A DNA stretch of 47,888 nucleotides, from the IMG/VR virus record IMGVR_UViG_3300008261_000210, positions 1 to 47,888 of that record. One strand, given 5' to 3'. Made by a program: the position numbers and the translations under genes. Under the pieces are notes generated by a model. The model did not search any database. It saw only the letters and a list, made by a program, of their open reading frames with translations, and was not told the origin of the DNA. Of the stretch, positions 7,550 through 13,877 are shown one piece after another. Positions within the stretch are counted from its first letter, which is position 1, and each line of letters begins with the position of its first letter. This stretch comes from a virus.

Positions 7550-7596
7550 TGGGTTGAGGGTTATCCCTACAAGCAAAACCCTAGCCTCCCATTTTT
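7550..7596 (+). terminator. possible imperfect terminator hairpin
   Basis: TGGG (7550-7553) pairs with CCCA (7588-7591), and GGGTT (7558-7562) pairs with AACCC (7577-7581), with an internal loop. The run ATTTTT follows. It is weaker than the other terminators. Confidence 0.4.
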
Positions 7597-7617
7597 AACA
7601 ACCAACCAACACAATTT

Positions 7618-7833
7618 ATGACCAATCCAAAAGACGAGCTGAATGAGCATCTAGTCAATTCTAAAGTCAAGACCGCAATTTTATTCTTAACATCTGACCG
7701 AATACCAAATGAAGAAAACTTTGATTTTGTCCTTGAGCTGATGAGGGAATACGATTTGAAAGAAGCTAGGAATCTTTTGTATGATAATTATTATGATGAG
7801 ATGTTGGAGTGGTCTGACTTCAATGGGTTCTAG
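7618..7833 (+). CDS. hypothetical acidic protein, 71 aa
   Basis: 71 residues, acidic and largely helical by composition, with clustered Asp/Glu/Tyr in the C-terminal third. No family is recognised. Its leader contains AACCAACCAACAC just upstream of ATG and no Shine-Dalgarno sequence. Boundary element copy 4 starts 17 nt after its stop. Confidence 0.7.
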   Translation: MTNPKDELNEHLVNSKVKTAILFLTSDRIPNEENFDFVLELMREYDLKEARNLLYDNYYDEMLEWSDFNGF

Positions 7834-7849
7834 TATAACTCCCTGTAGC

Positions 7850-7904
7850 TGAATAAGTTACAGGGCCCCCGGGCCCGCAAGTGCCTGATATTCAATGATT
7901 TATG
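7850..7904 (+). repeat. boundary element copy 4
   Basis: AATAAGTTACA, core GGGCCCCCGGGCCC (7863-7876), GCAAGTGCCTG, and third half-site TTCAATGATTTATG. It directly follows a stop codon with no other terminator between. Confidence 0.88.
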
Positions 7905-7919
7905 TATGAATAAAATTAC

Positions 7920-7948
7920 TTGACGACCCGATAAAAAACGCATACCTT
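7920..7948 (+). promoter_or_regulatory. sigma70-type promoter, near-leaderless start
   Basis: -35 TTGACG (7920-7925), 17-nt spacer, -10 TACCTT (7943-7948). ATG 7957 lies 8 nt further. Confidence 0.65.
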
Positions 7949-7956
7949 TATTGAGT

Positions 7957-8673
7957 ATGACAACCACTACCACTACACCAACCAAAGAAAAAGCAATCAT
8001 GCAGACGGAGGAAGCGGAGGCTTTCTTTGCTTCGATCACAGACCAAGAGCGCAGATTGCAAGCGGCATACTGGTCAGCACTTAAACCACTCAACGATACC
8101 GAAAGATTTCAAAGAGCATTGTTCGCCTACACTTCCGTTCATACAAGCTGGAAGTCTAACATTACTGCTTATTCGCTCATCAAAGATTGGTGGGTTTGGA
8201 TGAACAAGTGGGACGTTCTTGAAGACAAGATCAAAGAAAGTGGCGCAGGATTGTTTCGCAATCGCGTCCGCTTCATCAAAGATTTTTCAGAAAAGTATTG
8301 GTCTAATCCAACTTTTTATAGTAAGTCCGAAACCGAGACTTGGGTTGATTATCGCAATCGCATCGAAGACACTATCCTTGGTCTTGGCATGGCAAAGAGC
8401 AGTTTCTTTATTGAAATGGTTTATCCTACCGAGGCAGAAATTACTTGTCTCGACACTCATCTGTTTCAGCTTTACGGATTGGATCAGACCAAAAACAGAA
8501 ACCAGTATGAAGACATCGAGCGTCATTGGGTCAGAATGTGTTTTGAATACAAAGTGCCTTGCTATGTGGCGCGTTGTATTTACTGGGATCGCAAGCAGGG
8601 TTACACCGATTCCCGCTACTGGAGTTACGTTCTTGAGAAACCAACTTTCGTATATGATGAACTGCAATACTAA
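7957..8673 (+). CDS. possible HhH-GPD-like DNA glycosylase
   Basis: 238 residues. Residues of about 135-175 read ILGLGMAKSSFFIEM and then ITCLDTHLFQLYG. This resembles the hairpin (GxGxxKA) and catalytic-Asp segment (xLDxHxxR-like) of HhH-GPD glycosylases, which remove damaged or modified bases. The remainder is rich in Trp and Tyr and not otherwise recognisable. ATG 7957 follows the promoter closely. Codons after ATG are CA-rich (ACAACCACTACCACTACACC). The assignment rests on one motif region. The alternative is an unrelated helical protein. Confidence 0.45.
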   Translation: MTTTTTTPTKEKAIMQTEEAEAFFASITDQERRLQAAYWSALKPLNDTERFQRALFAYTSVHTSWKSNITAYSLIKDWWVWMNKWDVLEDKIKESGAGLFRNRVRFIKDFSEKYWSNPTFYSKSETETWVDYRNRIEDTILGLGMAKSSFFIEMVYPTEAEITCLDTHLFQLYGLDQTKNRNQYEDIERHWVRMCFEYKVPCYVARCIYWDRKQGYTDSRYWSYVLEKPTFVYDELQY

Positions 8674-8685
8674 ACAAAAAAACAA

Positions 8686-8760
8686 ATGGAAACAGAAAAC
8701 CTACCAATAGCACTAATAATAACACTTGGAACAATCCTATCTATGTTGATAAGATGGTAA
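8686..8760 (+). CDS. putative 24-residue membrane peptide
   Basis: METENLPIALIITLGTILSM followed by LIRW. This has a charged N-terminus, one hydrophobic span and a basic end. It is 12 nt downstream of the glycosylase-like gene in an A/C-rich gap. Resembles several other micro-proteins in the region. No homologue is recognised. Confidence 0.45.
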   Translation: METENLPIALIITLGTILSMLIRW

Positions 8761-8780
8761 ATTAAATTGAATTAAATATT

Positions 8781-8939
8781 ATGTATAAACTAACCAAAAA
8801 AACAATCGACTTCATCTTGAGCATTATCTTTCCCTATCCAGACCTTGACCCTAGGCCAGACTATTTGTTCAATGAGGAAACCCGCATCCAGAAGCTATTC
8901 AGAACTGGAGAGATTAACCACTTCGCCATTAGAAAGTGA
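8781..8939 (+). CDS. hypothetical protein, 52 aa
   Basis: 52-residue ORF: a short hydrophobic segment (FILSIIFPYP, 11-20) followed by a charged tail with RIQKLFRTGEINHFAIRK. ATG follows AATATT and no Shine-Dalgarno sequence is present. It is the last + strand gene before the convergent junction. Function unknown. Confidence 0.5.
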   Translation: MYKLTKKTIDFILSIIFPYPDLDPRPDYLFNEETRIQKLFRTGEINHFAIRK

Positions 8940-8956
8940 CAACGCAAAAGCCTGTA

Positions 8957-8997
8957 ACTCAACGAGTTACGGGCCCGGGGGCCCCGTAAGGGGCTGA
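8957..8997 (-). repeat. boundary element copy 5 at convergent junction
   Basis: Core GGGCCCGGGGGCCCC (8971-8985), which is the minus orientation. An extra perfect hairpin GTAACTC/GAGTTAC (8954-8970) overlaps it. It lies between convergent + and - genes (stops at 8939 and 9009), so it could end transcription from both sides. Confidence 0.85.
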
Positions 8998-9008
8998 TCT
9001 GCATATAC

Positions 9009-9167
9009 TTATGACGTGCCTTGCCTGTCCCTGTCGCAGAATGGACAGAACGTGGGGCAGTCAGCTTTTCTGTGGCGTTCGTATAACTCTGTATATTTAT
9101 ATGGGTTAGTGGCACAACCTACCATAAAAAGGATAGGGAGGGTTAGTATTAGTGATAGTTTTTTCAT
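9009..9167 (-). CDS. small lipoprotein with Cys-rich end
   Basis: 52 residues. A typical type II signal peptide starts MKKLSLILTLPILFMVGC, giving a lipid-anchored Cys at residue 18. The mature part is short and polar with CPTFCPFC (37-44), a possible metal- or disulfide-forming cluster. The start at 9167 is chosen because it gives the canonical signal peptide. A longer in-frame form starts at 9197. Location would be the cell envelope. Role unknown; small lipoproteins in phages often act in superinfection exclusion. Confidence 0.65.
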   Translation of the reverse strand: MKKLSLILTLPILFMVGCATNPYKYTELYERHRKADCPTFCPFCDRDRQGTS

Positions 9168-9220
9168 ATAATGATTAGATTTTGTTGAATAGTTCAAACG
9201 TGAGTTGACTTATCGTGCAG

Positions 9221-9487
9221 TTACCAATCAATTTCTGCATAGACCAGCTTCCCTTCTTTGGCAAGTCCTCTATACTTTTCCCGTATTTCTGGCGTGTTCT
9301 TATAAGTCTCTTGAACTTCCCATACCTCATCGAAGTTCTCCCCTGTTAGTGGGCCAATTTTGAAATCGTCGCAACTATTGTCATAGTCAGAGAAGTAGTC
9401 CTCTAATTCCAATCGTAGTTGACGGGCAGTTTCGTTTAGAGTCTTGCCTTCTGGCACTCTCTTGATTCTTGTTTCGAGCATTCCCAT
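9221..9487 (-). CDS. hypothetical acidic protein, 88 aa
   Basis: 88 residues, predominantly helical and acidic, beginning MGMLETRIKRVPEGKTLNET. An alternative start at the internal ATG 9481 removes two residues. It starts 4 nt after the stop of the preceding gene (9492-9674), so the two are co-transcribed. No family is recognised. Confidence 0.65.
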   Translation of the reverse strand: MGMLETRIKRVPEGKTLNETARQLRLELEDYFSDYDNSCDDFKIGPLTGENFDEVWEVQETYKNTPEIREKYRGLAKEGKLVYAEIDW

Positions 9488-9491
9488 AATG

Positions 9492-9674
9492 TTATTCTAA
9501 TTCTTTTGTTGTTAGGATTGTGATTTGAATTGCATCTGTATCATCTTCCGCATCAGTATCCATGAGGAACATGGACGATCCCTCTATTACTACTTCTTGG
9601 TTGTCATCGTCAATGATGATTGCACTTGCATCTTCTAGGATTTTGTAGGCATCTTGTAGTGGTATGTCTTTCAT
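9492..9674 (-). CDS. hypothetical acidic protein, 60 aa
   Basis: 60 residues, very acidic (runs such as IIIDDDNQEVVIE and DTDAEDDTDAIQITIL). It looks like a compact beta-strand-rich fold. The leader carries AACCAAACC and ACCAA tracts and no Shine-Dalgarno sequence. Function unknown. Confidence 0.65.
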   Translation of the reverse strand: MKDIPLQDAYKILEDASAIIIDDDNQEVVIEGSSMFLMDTDAEDDTDAIQITILTTKELE

Positions 9675-9701
9675 TTGGTTTTTATTTGGTTTGGTTTCTA
9701 A

Positions 9702-9947
9702 TTAGTAATAAAGGTCAGTATCCTCTACCTCGTCTGCGGTTACGACCCTGTATAGTTCCTGCGCTTCTTCAAGTGATTCGATCATATCCTGCATCTCTTG
9801 AATAGCCTCATGTTCTGTTTCAAAAATCTCTGGTTCGTAGTTTTGACCATCTTCGCTAAATTTCATATCTGCCCATCCCCAAAGGGTGCGCGTTTGGATT
9901 TTATACTTCTCGCTATCTTTTGCGAATGTTAGTTGTTGTGTTTTCAT
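9702..9947 (-). CDS. hypothetical acidic protein, 81 aa
   Basis: 81 residues beginning MKTQQLTFAKDSEKYKIQTR. The C-terminal half is helical and Glu-rich (HEAIQEMQDMIESLEEAQEL) and could form a coiled coil. Part of the five-gene unit led by the SprT-like gene. No family is recognised. Confidence 0.65.
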   Translation of the reverse strand: MKTQQLTFAKDSEKYKIQTRTLWGWADMKFSEDGQNYEPEIFETEHEAIQEMQDMIESLEEAQELYRVVTADEVEDTDLYY

Positions 9948-9960
9948 ATTTGGATTCGTA

Positions 9961-10236
9961 TTAAACTATTTCGGAACAAATGAATGCTGGGGTATTTTCT
10001 CCGACATACGCTCCTTCGACGTTGAAGGAAAAGTATTCCTCTGCTTCATCATAAGACATATCTTTTGCAAGAATGTCGATACACTTGGCGCGATCATACA
10101 CGGCAAACGCTTGATTGAATTGTCTTGCAATTCCTACAAACGCTTCTTCATATCCATCTGCCAGTAGTATATTCTCATCTTCCGACAAGCAGGACTCGAT
10201 TGCGTTTTGTATTTTTTGACTTGGTGTGGTTTTCAT
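9961..10236 (-). CDS. hypothetical acidic protein, 91 aa
   Basis: 91 residues from ATG 10236 (MKTTPSQKIQNAIES...), acidic and helical, with a Tyr/Phe-rich C-terminal part. An in-frame start at 10269 would lie inside the upstream gene and is not used. The leader is ACAACCAACCACTATA. A TTGACA at 10281-10286 inside the end of the SprT-like gene may form an extra promoter, but its -10 is weak. Confidence 0.65.
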   Translation of the reverse strand: MKTTPSQKIQNAIESCLSEDENILLADGYEEAFVGIARQFNQAFAVYDRAKCIDILAKDMSYDEAEEYFSFNVEGAYVGENTPAFICSEIV

Positions 10237-10259
10237 TATAGTGGTTGGTTGTATTATAT

Positions 10260-10805
10260 TTAATTGCATTCTGATAAAAATGTCAAGGTGCTAAAACATT
10301 TAATGCACTTGTATGCTCTTTTATTTTTTTCAATTTTATTGTGGCGAACTGCGCCGATCTCATGTTTGGAGCAGGCGCAAATATACTTGAACTTCTTAAC
10401 CTTCTTGCCAATGCCGTCTGTGTTCATATCGTGGCAACGCAATGGCTCAAGACCATAAACCTTTTTCATTATCATCTTCCAAGTCTTGCCATGATGACTC
10501 TCGGCAGGAAGATTCCTCTTGACAATATATTTCATTGCGAGGATATGCGCTACCTCATGCGGGATGGTATCGTTTGCGAACGCTTGAATGTTAGCCTTGA
10601 GAAGTTCAAGGTTCAAATAGACAATGCTGTTATCGAATGGCTTGACATAGCCAGCGACTTTACTTTTTTTGAAAAATTGCACACCATCGAAAGGCACATT
10701 GATTTTCAATTTGAGTGCGCCGATCTCTAATGCTCGCTTGACGTTCTGTTCAGCGAAATCTTTTACGTCTGATGGAACAAGTAGTGGTGAAACAATGTTA
10801 CTCAT
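10260..10805 (-). CDS. SprT-like zinc metalloprotease
   Basis: 181 residues with the SprT-like layout. HEVAH at 83-87 supplies zinc ligands and the catalytic Glu. HHGKTWKMIM at 104-113 carries the third His. A C-terminal zinc ribbon has CAC (143-145) and CIKC (167-170). SprT/Spartan-family proteins are linked to DNA-protein crosslink processing. Bacterial SprT is poorly understood. The start at 10805 is fixed by the promoter, because an in-frame start at 10838 overlaps the -35. First gene of its unit. Confidence 0.82.
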   Translation of the reverse strand: MSNIVSPLLVPSDVKDFAEQNVKRALEIGALKLKINVPFDGVQFFKKSKVAGYVKPFDNSIVYLNLELLKANIQAFANDTIPHEVAHILAMKYIVKRNLPAESHHGKTWKMIMKKVYGLEPLRCHDMNTDGIGKKVKKFKYICACSKHEIGAVRHNKIEKNKRAYKCIKCFSTLTFLSECN

Positions 10806-10816
10806 AACTAAAATAA

Positions 10817-10845
10817 AATATATGGCTATTTTATACAATAGTCAA
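10817..10845 (-). promoter_or_regulatory. sigma70-type promoter for the SprT-like unit
   Basis: On the minus strand: -35 TTGACT (10840-10845), 17-nt spacer, -10 TATATT (10817-10822). The leader is about 5 nt. Confidence 0.75.
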
Positions 10846-10863
10846 GGGATTATTATTCTAATA

Positions 10864-10919
10864 CGTAACCTGCTGGCGCCAAGGCACTTGCGGGCCCGGG
10901 GGCCCCGTAAGTAGTTGAT
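10864..10919 (-). repeat. boundary element copy 6
   Basis: Minus-strand reading TATCAACTACTTACG, then core GGGGCCCCCGGGCCC, then GCAAGTGCCT, matching copy 2 base for base over this part. The third half-site is degenerate. It lies 8 nt after the 3' end of tRNA-Met. Confidence 0.9.
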
Positions 10920-10926
10920 AACAAAA

Positions 10927-11002
10927 TGGTAGCGGGTGTGGGAATCGAACCCACCTAAAGATGCTTATGAGACACCTCAATTCGCCAGAATTGTAACCCG
11001 CA
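10927..11002 (-). tRNA. tRNA-Met (anticodon CAT), second copy
   Basis: Acceptor TGCGGGT/ACCCGCT with a T-T mismatch at position 1:72, D-arm CAAT/ATTG, anticodon stem GGTGT/GCATC with loop CTCATAA, T-arm GTGGG/CCCAC. ACCA is encoded. An unpaired 1:72 is typical of initiator tRNA, but the three G-C pairs of the initiator anticodon stem are absent, so the elongator/initiator assignment is open. Confidence 0.85.
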
Positions 11003-11011
11003 GAAAATTGG

Positions 11012-11130
11012 TTACCGAGACCTCTCATTCTATTGCTAGGAGAAGTTCCCTACAGATTAAATGTTGATTTCGAACTCATTGCATTGTCATCTGTCGCGGA
11101 TATGGTCTTGCAAACCTATGCGCTCGGTAA
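11012..11130 (-). ncRNA. candidate structured RNA inside the tRNA cluster
   Basis: An 8-bp perfect stem TTACCGAG/CTCGGTAA (11012-11019, 11123-11130) closes the region. On the minus strand it holds a CGC/GCG-based hairpin containing GGT/ACC with a short loop, a 6-bp stem ACAGAT/ATCTGT (11052-11057, 11089-11094) and TAGG/CCTA (11037-11040, 11049-11052). It lies between tRNA-Met and another candidate RNA. No ORF is supported. The fold was drawn by eye. Confidence 0.35.
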
Positions 11131-11134
11131 ATTA

Positions 11135-11239
11135 TTTGGTAAGTGGCTGCGATGCATACGAATGCACACGAAACGCCTTATTAAGCACCACTCCTCTTTC
11201 GATGGCACAGGGATAGGTATTACTACTCTATCTACCAAA
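11135..11239 (-). ncRNA. candidate structured RNA, three-way junction
   Basis: A 7-bp closing stem TTTGGTA/TACCAAA (11135-11141, 11233-11239) is directly continued by AGTGG/CCACT (11142-11146, 11188-11192), which encloses TGCAT/ATGCA (11153-11157, 11162-11166). GATAG/CTATC (11212-11216, 11228-11232) abuts the other strand. The 7-bp outer stem is acceptor-like, but D- and T-arm sequences are missing. Confidence 0.35.
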
Positions 11240-11249
11240 CAAAAAACGG

Positions 11250-11365
11250 AAGAAGTGGTTGGGATCGAACCAACGGCTTGCTTTACCACCCAGCGTTGCG
11301 GTCCTTTACCGAGAGGCGTGAGCCTCGTGAGGGTGTTGCTGCTCTACCAACTGAGCTACACTTCT
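11250..11365 (-). tRNA. tRNA-like gene with about 43 extra nucleotides, anticodon unclear
   Basis: Acceptor AGAAGTG/CACTTCT, positions 8-9 TA, D-arm GCTC/GAGC with AGTTGGTA loop and T-arm GTTGG/CCAAC with TTCGATC are canonical. Between D- and T-arms there are 66 nt instead of about 23. This insert folds into CACCC/GGGTG enclosing GAGGC/GCCTC (TCAC loop) and CGGT/ACCG hairpins. The first five bases, GCAAC, have no GTTGC partner, so no normal anticodon arm can be drawn. It could be an intron-bearing, insertion-bearing or degenerate tRNA. Confidence 0.55.
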
Positions 11366-11370
11366 TGTTT

Positions 11371-11443
11371 CTGCAATGAAGGGACTTTAACCCTCAACCT
11401 CCCACTTACAAAGTAGGACTCTAGTCATTTGAGCTACATTGCA
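11371..11443 (-). tRNA. tRNA-Thr (anticodon TGT), second copy
   Basis: Acceptor TGCAATG/CATTGCA, D-arm GCTC/GAGT, anticodon stem CCTAC/GTGGG with loop TTTGTAA, T-arm GAGGG/CCCTT with loop TTAAAGT. It shares its anticodon with the tRNA-Thr at 1156-1230 but the sequence is clearly different. Confidence 0.8.
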
Positions 11444-11636
11444 TACTAAAAATGATGAGTTCAGCCTGCGTCATTACATCCGGGAATGTTACTGCGATCC
11501 CTCTCTTTCATGGCGATCAACCCACTTATGAGATCGCGCTGTCCTCATCGAAATTAAAATATAAAAGATCAATTTCCGATTTTTGTATTCGACCGAGAAT
11601 TCCCAGTCCCATCGGCTCATCGGGAACCACTATCTA
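11444..11636 (-). other. untranslated leader of the tRNA cluster
   Basis: About 190 nt between the promoter and the first tRNA, with no ORF. It contains inverted GCGATC/GATCGC repeats (around 11503-11544) and an ACAT/ATGT hairpin near 11472-11485. One segment carries CTCATAAG, like a Met anticodon loop, so it may include tRNA remnants or processing signals. Confidence 0.35.
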
Positions 11637-11665
11637 TTTATACATCCATTTTATACTATTGTCAA
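11637..11665 (-). promoter_or_regulatory. sigma70-type promoter for the minus-strand tRNA cluster
   Basis: -35 TTGACA (11660-11665), 17-nt spacer, -10 TATAAA (11637-11642) on the minus strand. No start codon follows, which is consistent with a stable-RNA promoter. It overlaps the end of the upstream small gene. Confidence 0.8.
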
Positions 11666-11895
11666 ATAATAATCGCTACCTCATTCTCTATTTTAATATC
11701 AGATGCCTTCCCAGCCATAACGCAACGAGGCTGAAGTTTTCTGTTTCTTGTCTTAATAGGCACTCGGCAGTCTAATCCTTCCACGAAATGACAAACGCCA
11801 TTGAAGTGGACTGTCAATATGTTTTTCTTCCTCTGAAGCGATAGCGGCTTATTGTAGTGAAACCAGAAGGCTTGCTGTTTGGTTGTGGTGTTCAT
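11662..11895 (-). CDS. hypothetical basic protein, 77 aa
   Basis: 77 residues beginning MNTTTKQQAFWFHYNKPLSL, basic, with the beta-like segment ILTVHFNGVCHFVEGLDCRV. Its start overlaps the stop of the preceding 49-codon gene by 4 nt (ATGA), so it is translationally coupled. Its 3' end overlaps the tRNA promoter -35. No family is recognised. Confidence 0.7.
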   Translation of the reverse strand: MNTTTKQQAFWFHYNKPLSLQRKKNILTVHFNGVCHFVEGLDCRVPIKTRNRKLQPRCVMAGKASDIKIENEVAIII

Positions 11896-12041
11896 AATTC
11901 GTAGGGTATGTCTATAAATTGCAATGTATATTTGCTTTTGCGACTATAACATTTTTTATCTTTTAATACTTTGGTTGGAGGTGTGGCTTTCTTTCTAGCC
12001 TTTGGTGTTTTAACCTCTATTTTAAATGGTTTTATTTTCAT
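11892..12041 (-). CDS. hypothetical basic protein, 49 aa
   Basis: 49-codon ORF. The first half is Lys-rich (MKIKPFKIEVKTPKARKKAT) with a Pro-rich stretch, and the second half ends QFIDIPYEL. It starts 13 nt after the upstream stop and ends in the ATGA overlap with the next gene, so it fits the operon exactly. The basic composition suggests nucleic-acid binding. Family unknown. Confidence 0.6.
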   Translation of the reverse strand: MKIKPFKIEVKTPKARKKATPPTKVLKDKKCYSRKSKYTLQFIDIPYEL

Positions 12042-12053
12042 GGCGTGTTTGCT

Positions 12054-12353
12054 CTATGATGACCAATATGTTTCTGAAGCTATTGAACAATTGAATGGGG
12101 TATTCTTGTCTTCTGCCGCCCATGTTCCGTCAAATGCAGACATGACGACTTTCATCCCCTTCATTTTCTCTGAACAAACACTAGCCAAGATTTCTTGACT
12201 GAATGAATGCCCGCACGTTCCCTTGATGCTCATAATAATTTCGTATGGGAAAATGGAATCGTAAACGATTTTTCCGTCAAATAGAACTCTGTGGTATTCT
12301 CCCCCGATATTGAGCGACATTAGCCATTTCTCTGATGATGTTGGATTTTTCAT
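12054..12353 (-). CDS. hypothetical protein, 99 aa
   Basis: 99 residues beginning MKNPTSSEKWLMSLNIGGEY. Mixed alpha/beta composition with three Cys. First gene of a three-gene unit (12353 to 11662). The leader is about 16 nt (TTGAAACTACCACA) without a Shine-Dalgarno sequence. No family is recognised. Confidence 0.7.
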   Translation of the reverse strand: MKNPTSSEKWLMSLNIGGEYHRVLFDGKIVYDSIFPYEIIMSIKGTCGHSFSQEILASVCSEKMKGMKVVMSAFDGTWAAEDKNTPFNCSIASETYWSS

Positions 12354-12375
12354 TGTGGTAGTTTCAACTAAAATC

Positions 12376-12404
12376 AGTATCGGATAATTTTATACAATAG
12401 TCAA
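12376..12404 (-). promoter_or_regulatory. sigma70-type promoter
   Basis: -35 TTGACT (12399-12404), 17-nt spacer, -10 GATACT (12376-12381), minus strand. The spacer begins ATTGTATAAAA, as at the promoters near 5.9 and 10.8 kb. Confidence 0.6.
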
Positions 12405-12507
12405 GGGGATTTTTTCCAGATTACGGCCCGGGACTACCTAAATAGAGTAAATAAGCGTAACTGCACAAAACATTGCAAAATGTGCAAGTTTATGTAGACC
12501 CTTAACG

Positions 12508-12571
12508 CGTTGAGTATCAAGCACTTGCGGGCCCGGGGGCCCCGTAAGTCGCTGATATTCAACCACTTGCG
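12508..12571 (-). repeat. boundary element copy 7
   Basis: Minus reading: CGCAAGTGGTTG, ATATCAGCGACTTACG, core GGGGCCCCCGGGCCC, GCAAGTGCTTG, then CTCAACGCGTTAAG. One additional outer half-site is visible on the upstream side. Confidence 0.9.
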
Positions 12572-12585
12572 TTTCCCATTGTGGC

Positions 12586-12621
12586 AAAAAGAGAGCGCGC
12601 CCCACCACAAGGCGCGCCCTC
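12586..12621 (-). terminator. intrinsic terminator after the 107-aa gene
   Basis: Minus strand: GAGGGCGCGCC pairs with GGCGCGCTCTC across a TTGTGGTGG loop, followed by TTTTT. It contains two GGCGCGC-type palindromes. Confidence 0.85.
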
Positions 12622-12638
12622 ACCCATTGCACTACAAG

Positions 12639-12962
12639 CTAGCCAATCACAAAGTCCTCAACATCAGAGAGTTTGAAACGCTTGATCGAGCGTGTCGTGT
12701 CATTGTTTGGAAGTCCCTGAAGATAGAGGCTTTGCTTGTGTTCCACAAGTGCGCCGTTGGCGTAGGATTTACCCCATGAGCCGCCGCCAGAGCCGCCGCC
12801 GCTGGAGCGGTCGGCAAGTTTTGCCCCAAGTGTGAGGTTGCGGCGTTTGCCGTTGTAGGTGAAGCCAGCGAAACAAGTTCCCTTGTTGATGACGATTTCG
12901 GAGACTAGCGAAGCCAGTTGTTGAGCTTTGCGGTTTTGGGTTTGGTTGGTTTGGTTGTTCAT
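12639..12962 (-). CDS. hypothetical protein with Gly-rich segment, 107 aa
   Basis: 107 residues starting MNNQTNQTQNRKAQQL. The Gly/Ser run SSGGGSGGGSWG (about 54-65) separates two basic, beta-like halves. The start is set by a promoter whose -10 ends 7 nt before ATG 12962. A longer in-frame extension to 13115 would cross this promoter. Downstream codons are CA-rich (AACAACCAAACCAACC). Unknown family. Confidence 0.7.
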   Translation of the reverse strand: MNNQTNQTQNRKAQQLASLVSEIVINKGTCFAGFTYNGKRRNLTLGAKLADRSSGGGSGGGSWGKSYANGALVEHKQSLYLQGLPNNDTTRSIKRFKLSDVEDFVIG

Positions 12963-12969
12963 AATCTTA

Positions 12970-12998
12970 TTTATAGTATTTTTTGCTTTGTTTGTCAA
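12970..12998 (-). promoter_or_regulatory. sigma70-type promoter, near-leaderless start
   Basis: -35 TTGACA (12993-12998), 17-nt spacer, -10 TATAAA (12970-12975), then 7 nt to ATG 12962, minus strand. Confidence 0.78.
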
Positions 12999-13020
12999 TG
13001 CTATTTTTAATTCATTTAAT

Positions 13021-13089
13021 TTATTTGCGTTCATTGTAGAGCATAAAAGCTCCGAGAAGTATTCCGATAATGATGACGGCTTCTTGCAT
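13021..13089 (-). CDS. putative 22-residue membrane peptide
   Basis: MQEAVIIIGILLGAFMLYNE plus RK: acidic start, one clear hydrophobic span, basic end. It competes with an overlapping open frame in another phase (13115 downward, MKTKPKT...), whose product is low-complexity and would cross the next promoter. The peptide looks more protein-like. Upstream ACCAAACCAAAAAC fits the CA-rich leader pattern. Confidence 0.45.
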   Translation of the reverse strand: MQEAVIIIGILLGAFMLYNERK

Positions 13090-13117
13090 ATTTTTGTTTT
13101 TGGTTTGGTTTTCATTT

Positions 13118-13786
13118 TTATTTGACTACAAAACCCGACACGTCTTTTTTGCCTTTGCCTTTTGCTTTCAGCCCGACGATGATTCCCTTTGGATCAAGAA
13201 AGCGTAGGTCGGTCGCGTCTCCGTCGATCACTTGCTTTCCGAGATAGCTTTGCGGGAGCTTGTCGAAGACGACAGCAATGTTTCCGCCCATTGATGCCAC
13301 AAGCTCAACCTTGGCTTGGTTATTTTCTTTCCGCGAGAAAGTCAAATGATAGTTGGCGGGAAGCTCGCCATTCAAAAACTGAATCATGCGCGCAAGGTTT
13401 GGCGTGTAGTCATAGAAGCGGAGATTTTCAAATGATGCCATGTCGATCATATTGTGCCAAGGCAGATCAGAAAGCACATTCAGACGGACGGCGATTTTTT
13501 GTCCTTTGTTGGCGCGCTTGTTCAGATTCACAAGCTCTTTATTCAAAGCGGCGAGGAAGTCGGCGCGCTTTTCAATTAGAAAACGAGTTTTGTTGATTCG
13601 TGCCTCTTGAACATTAGAAAAGATTCCCATTCCTGCGGTATTGAGGCAAGCCAATTCACAGCCAGCAGAGCGATGTGGACAAAGTTGTTTTCCAGATAGA
13701 CCAGCAGGCGCAAGGGAAAGCCCCTTCGTTGTCCAGTCAAGTTTAGTTCCTTTTTCGAGTTTGGTATTTGTGGCGAGTAGTGTCAT
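13118..13786 (-). CDS. phage Gp88-like protein
   Basis: 222 residues. An N-terminal cysteine motif, LCPHRSAGCELACLNTAGMG (35-54), is followed by a conserved-looking EARINKTRFL helix and an IAVRLNVLSDLPWH strand-turn. This pattern resembles the phage family named gene product 88 in actinobacteriophages, whose biochemical role is not established. The three Cys may bind metal. ATG 13786 is preferred because an in-frame start at 13837 lies in the -35. First gene of its unit. Confidence 0.6.
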   Translation of the reverse strand: MTLLATNTKLEKGTKLDWTTKGLSLAPAGLSGKQLCPHRSAGCELACLNTAGMGIFSNVQEARINKTRFLIEKRADFLAALNKELVNLNKRANKGQKIAVRLNVLSDLPWHNMIDMASFENLRFYDYTPNLARMIQFLNGELPANYHLTFSRKENNQAKVELVASMGGNIAVVFDKLPQSYLGKQVIDGDATDLRFLDPKGIIVGLKAKGKGKKDVSGFVVK

Positions 13787-13808
13787 GGTGTTATTGATTA
13801 CAGATAAG

Positions 13809-13837
13809 AGAATAGTCTTATTGTATAAAAAGCGCAA
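13809..13837 (-). promoter_or_regulatory. sigma70-type promoter for the Gp88-like gene
   Basis: -35 TTGCGC (13832-13837), 17-nt spacer, -10 TATTCT (13809-13814), minus strand. The leader is about 16 nt and ends AATAACACC before ATG. Confidence 0.65.
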
Positions 13838-13877
13838 GGGGTTTTTTTATTTTTTTTGCATTTTAATTTTCGAGGCA

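Noticed and set aside
10264-10730. Plus-strand ORFs opposite the SprT-like gene
   Set aside because: They are antisense shadows. The minus frame has the HExxH and zinc-ribbon motifs and a promoter.
11250-11365. Group I intron in the tRNA-like gene
   Set aside because: The extra 43 nt is far too short and lacks the conserved core helices.
12639-13115. A single 158-aa protein from 13115 to 12639
   Set aside because: It would cross a consensus promoter (12970-12998) whose -10 ends 7 nt before ATG 12962, and its N-terminal half is low-complexity.
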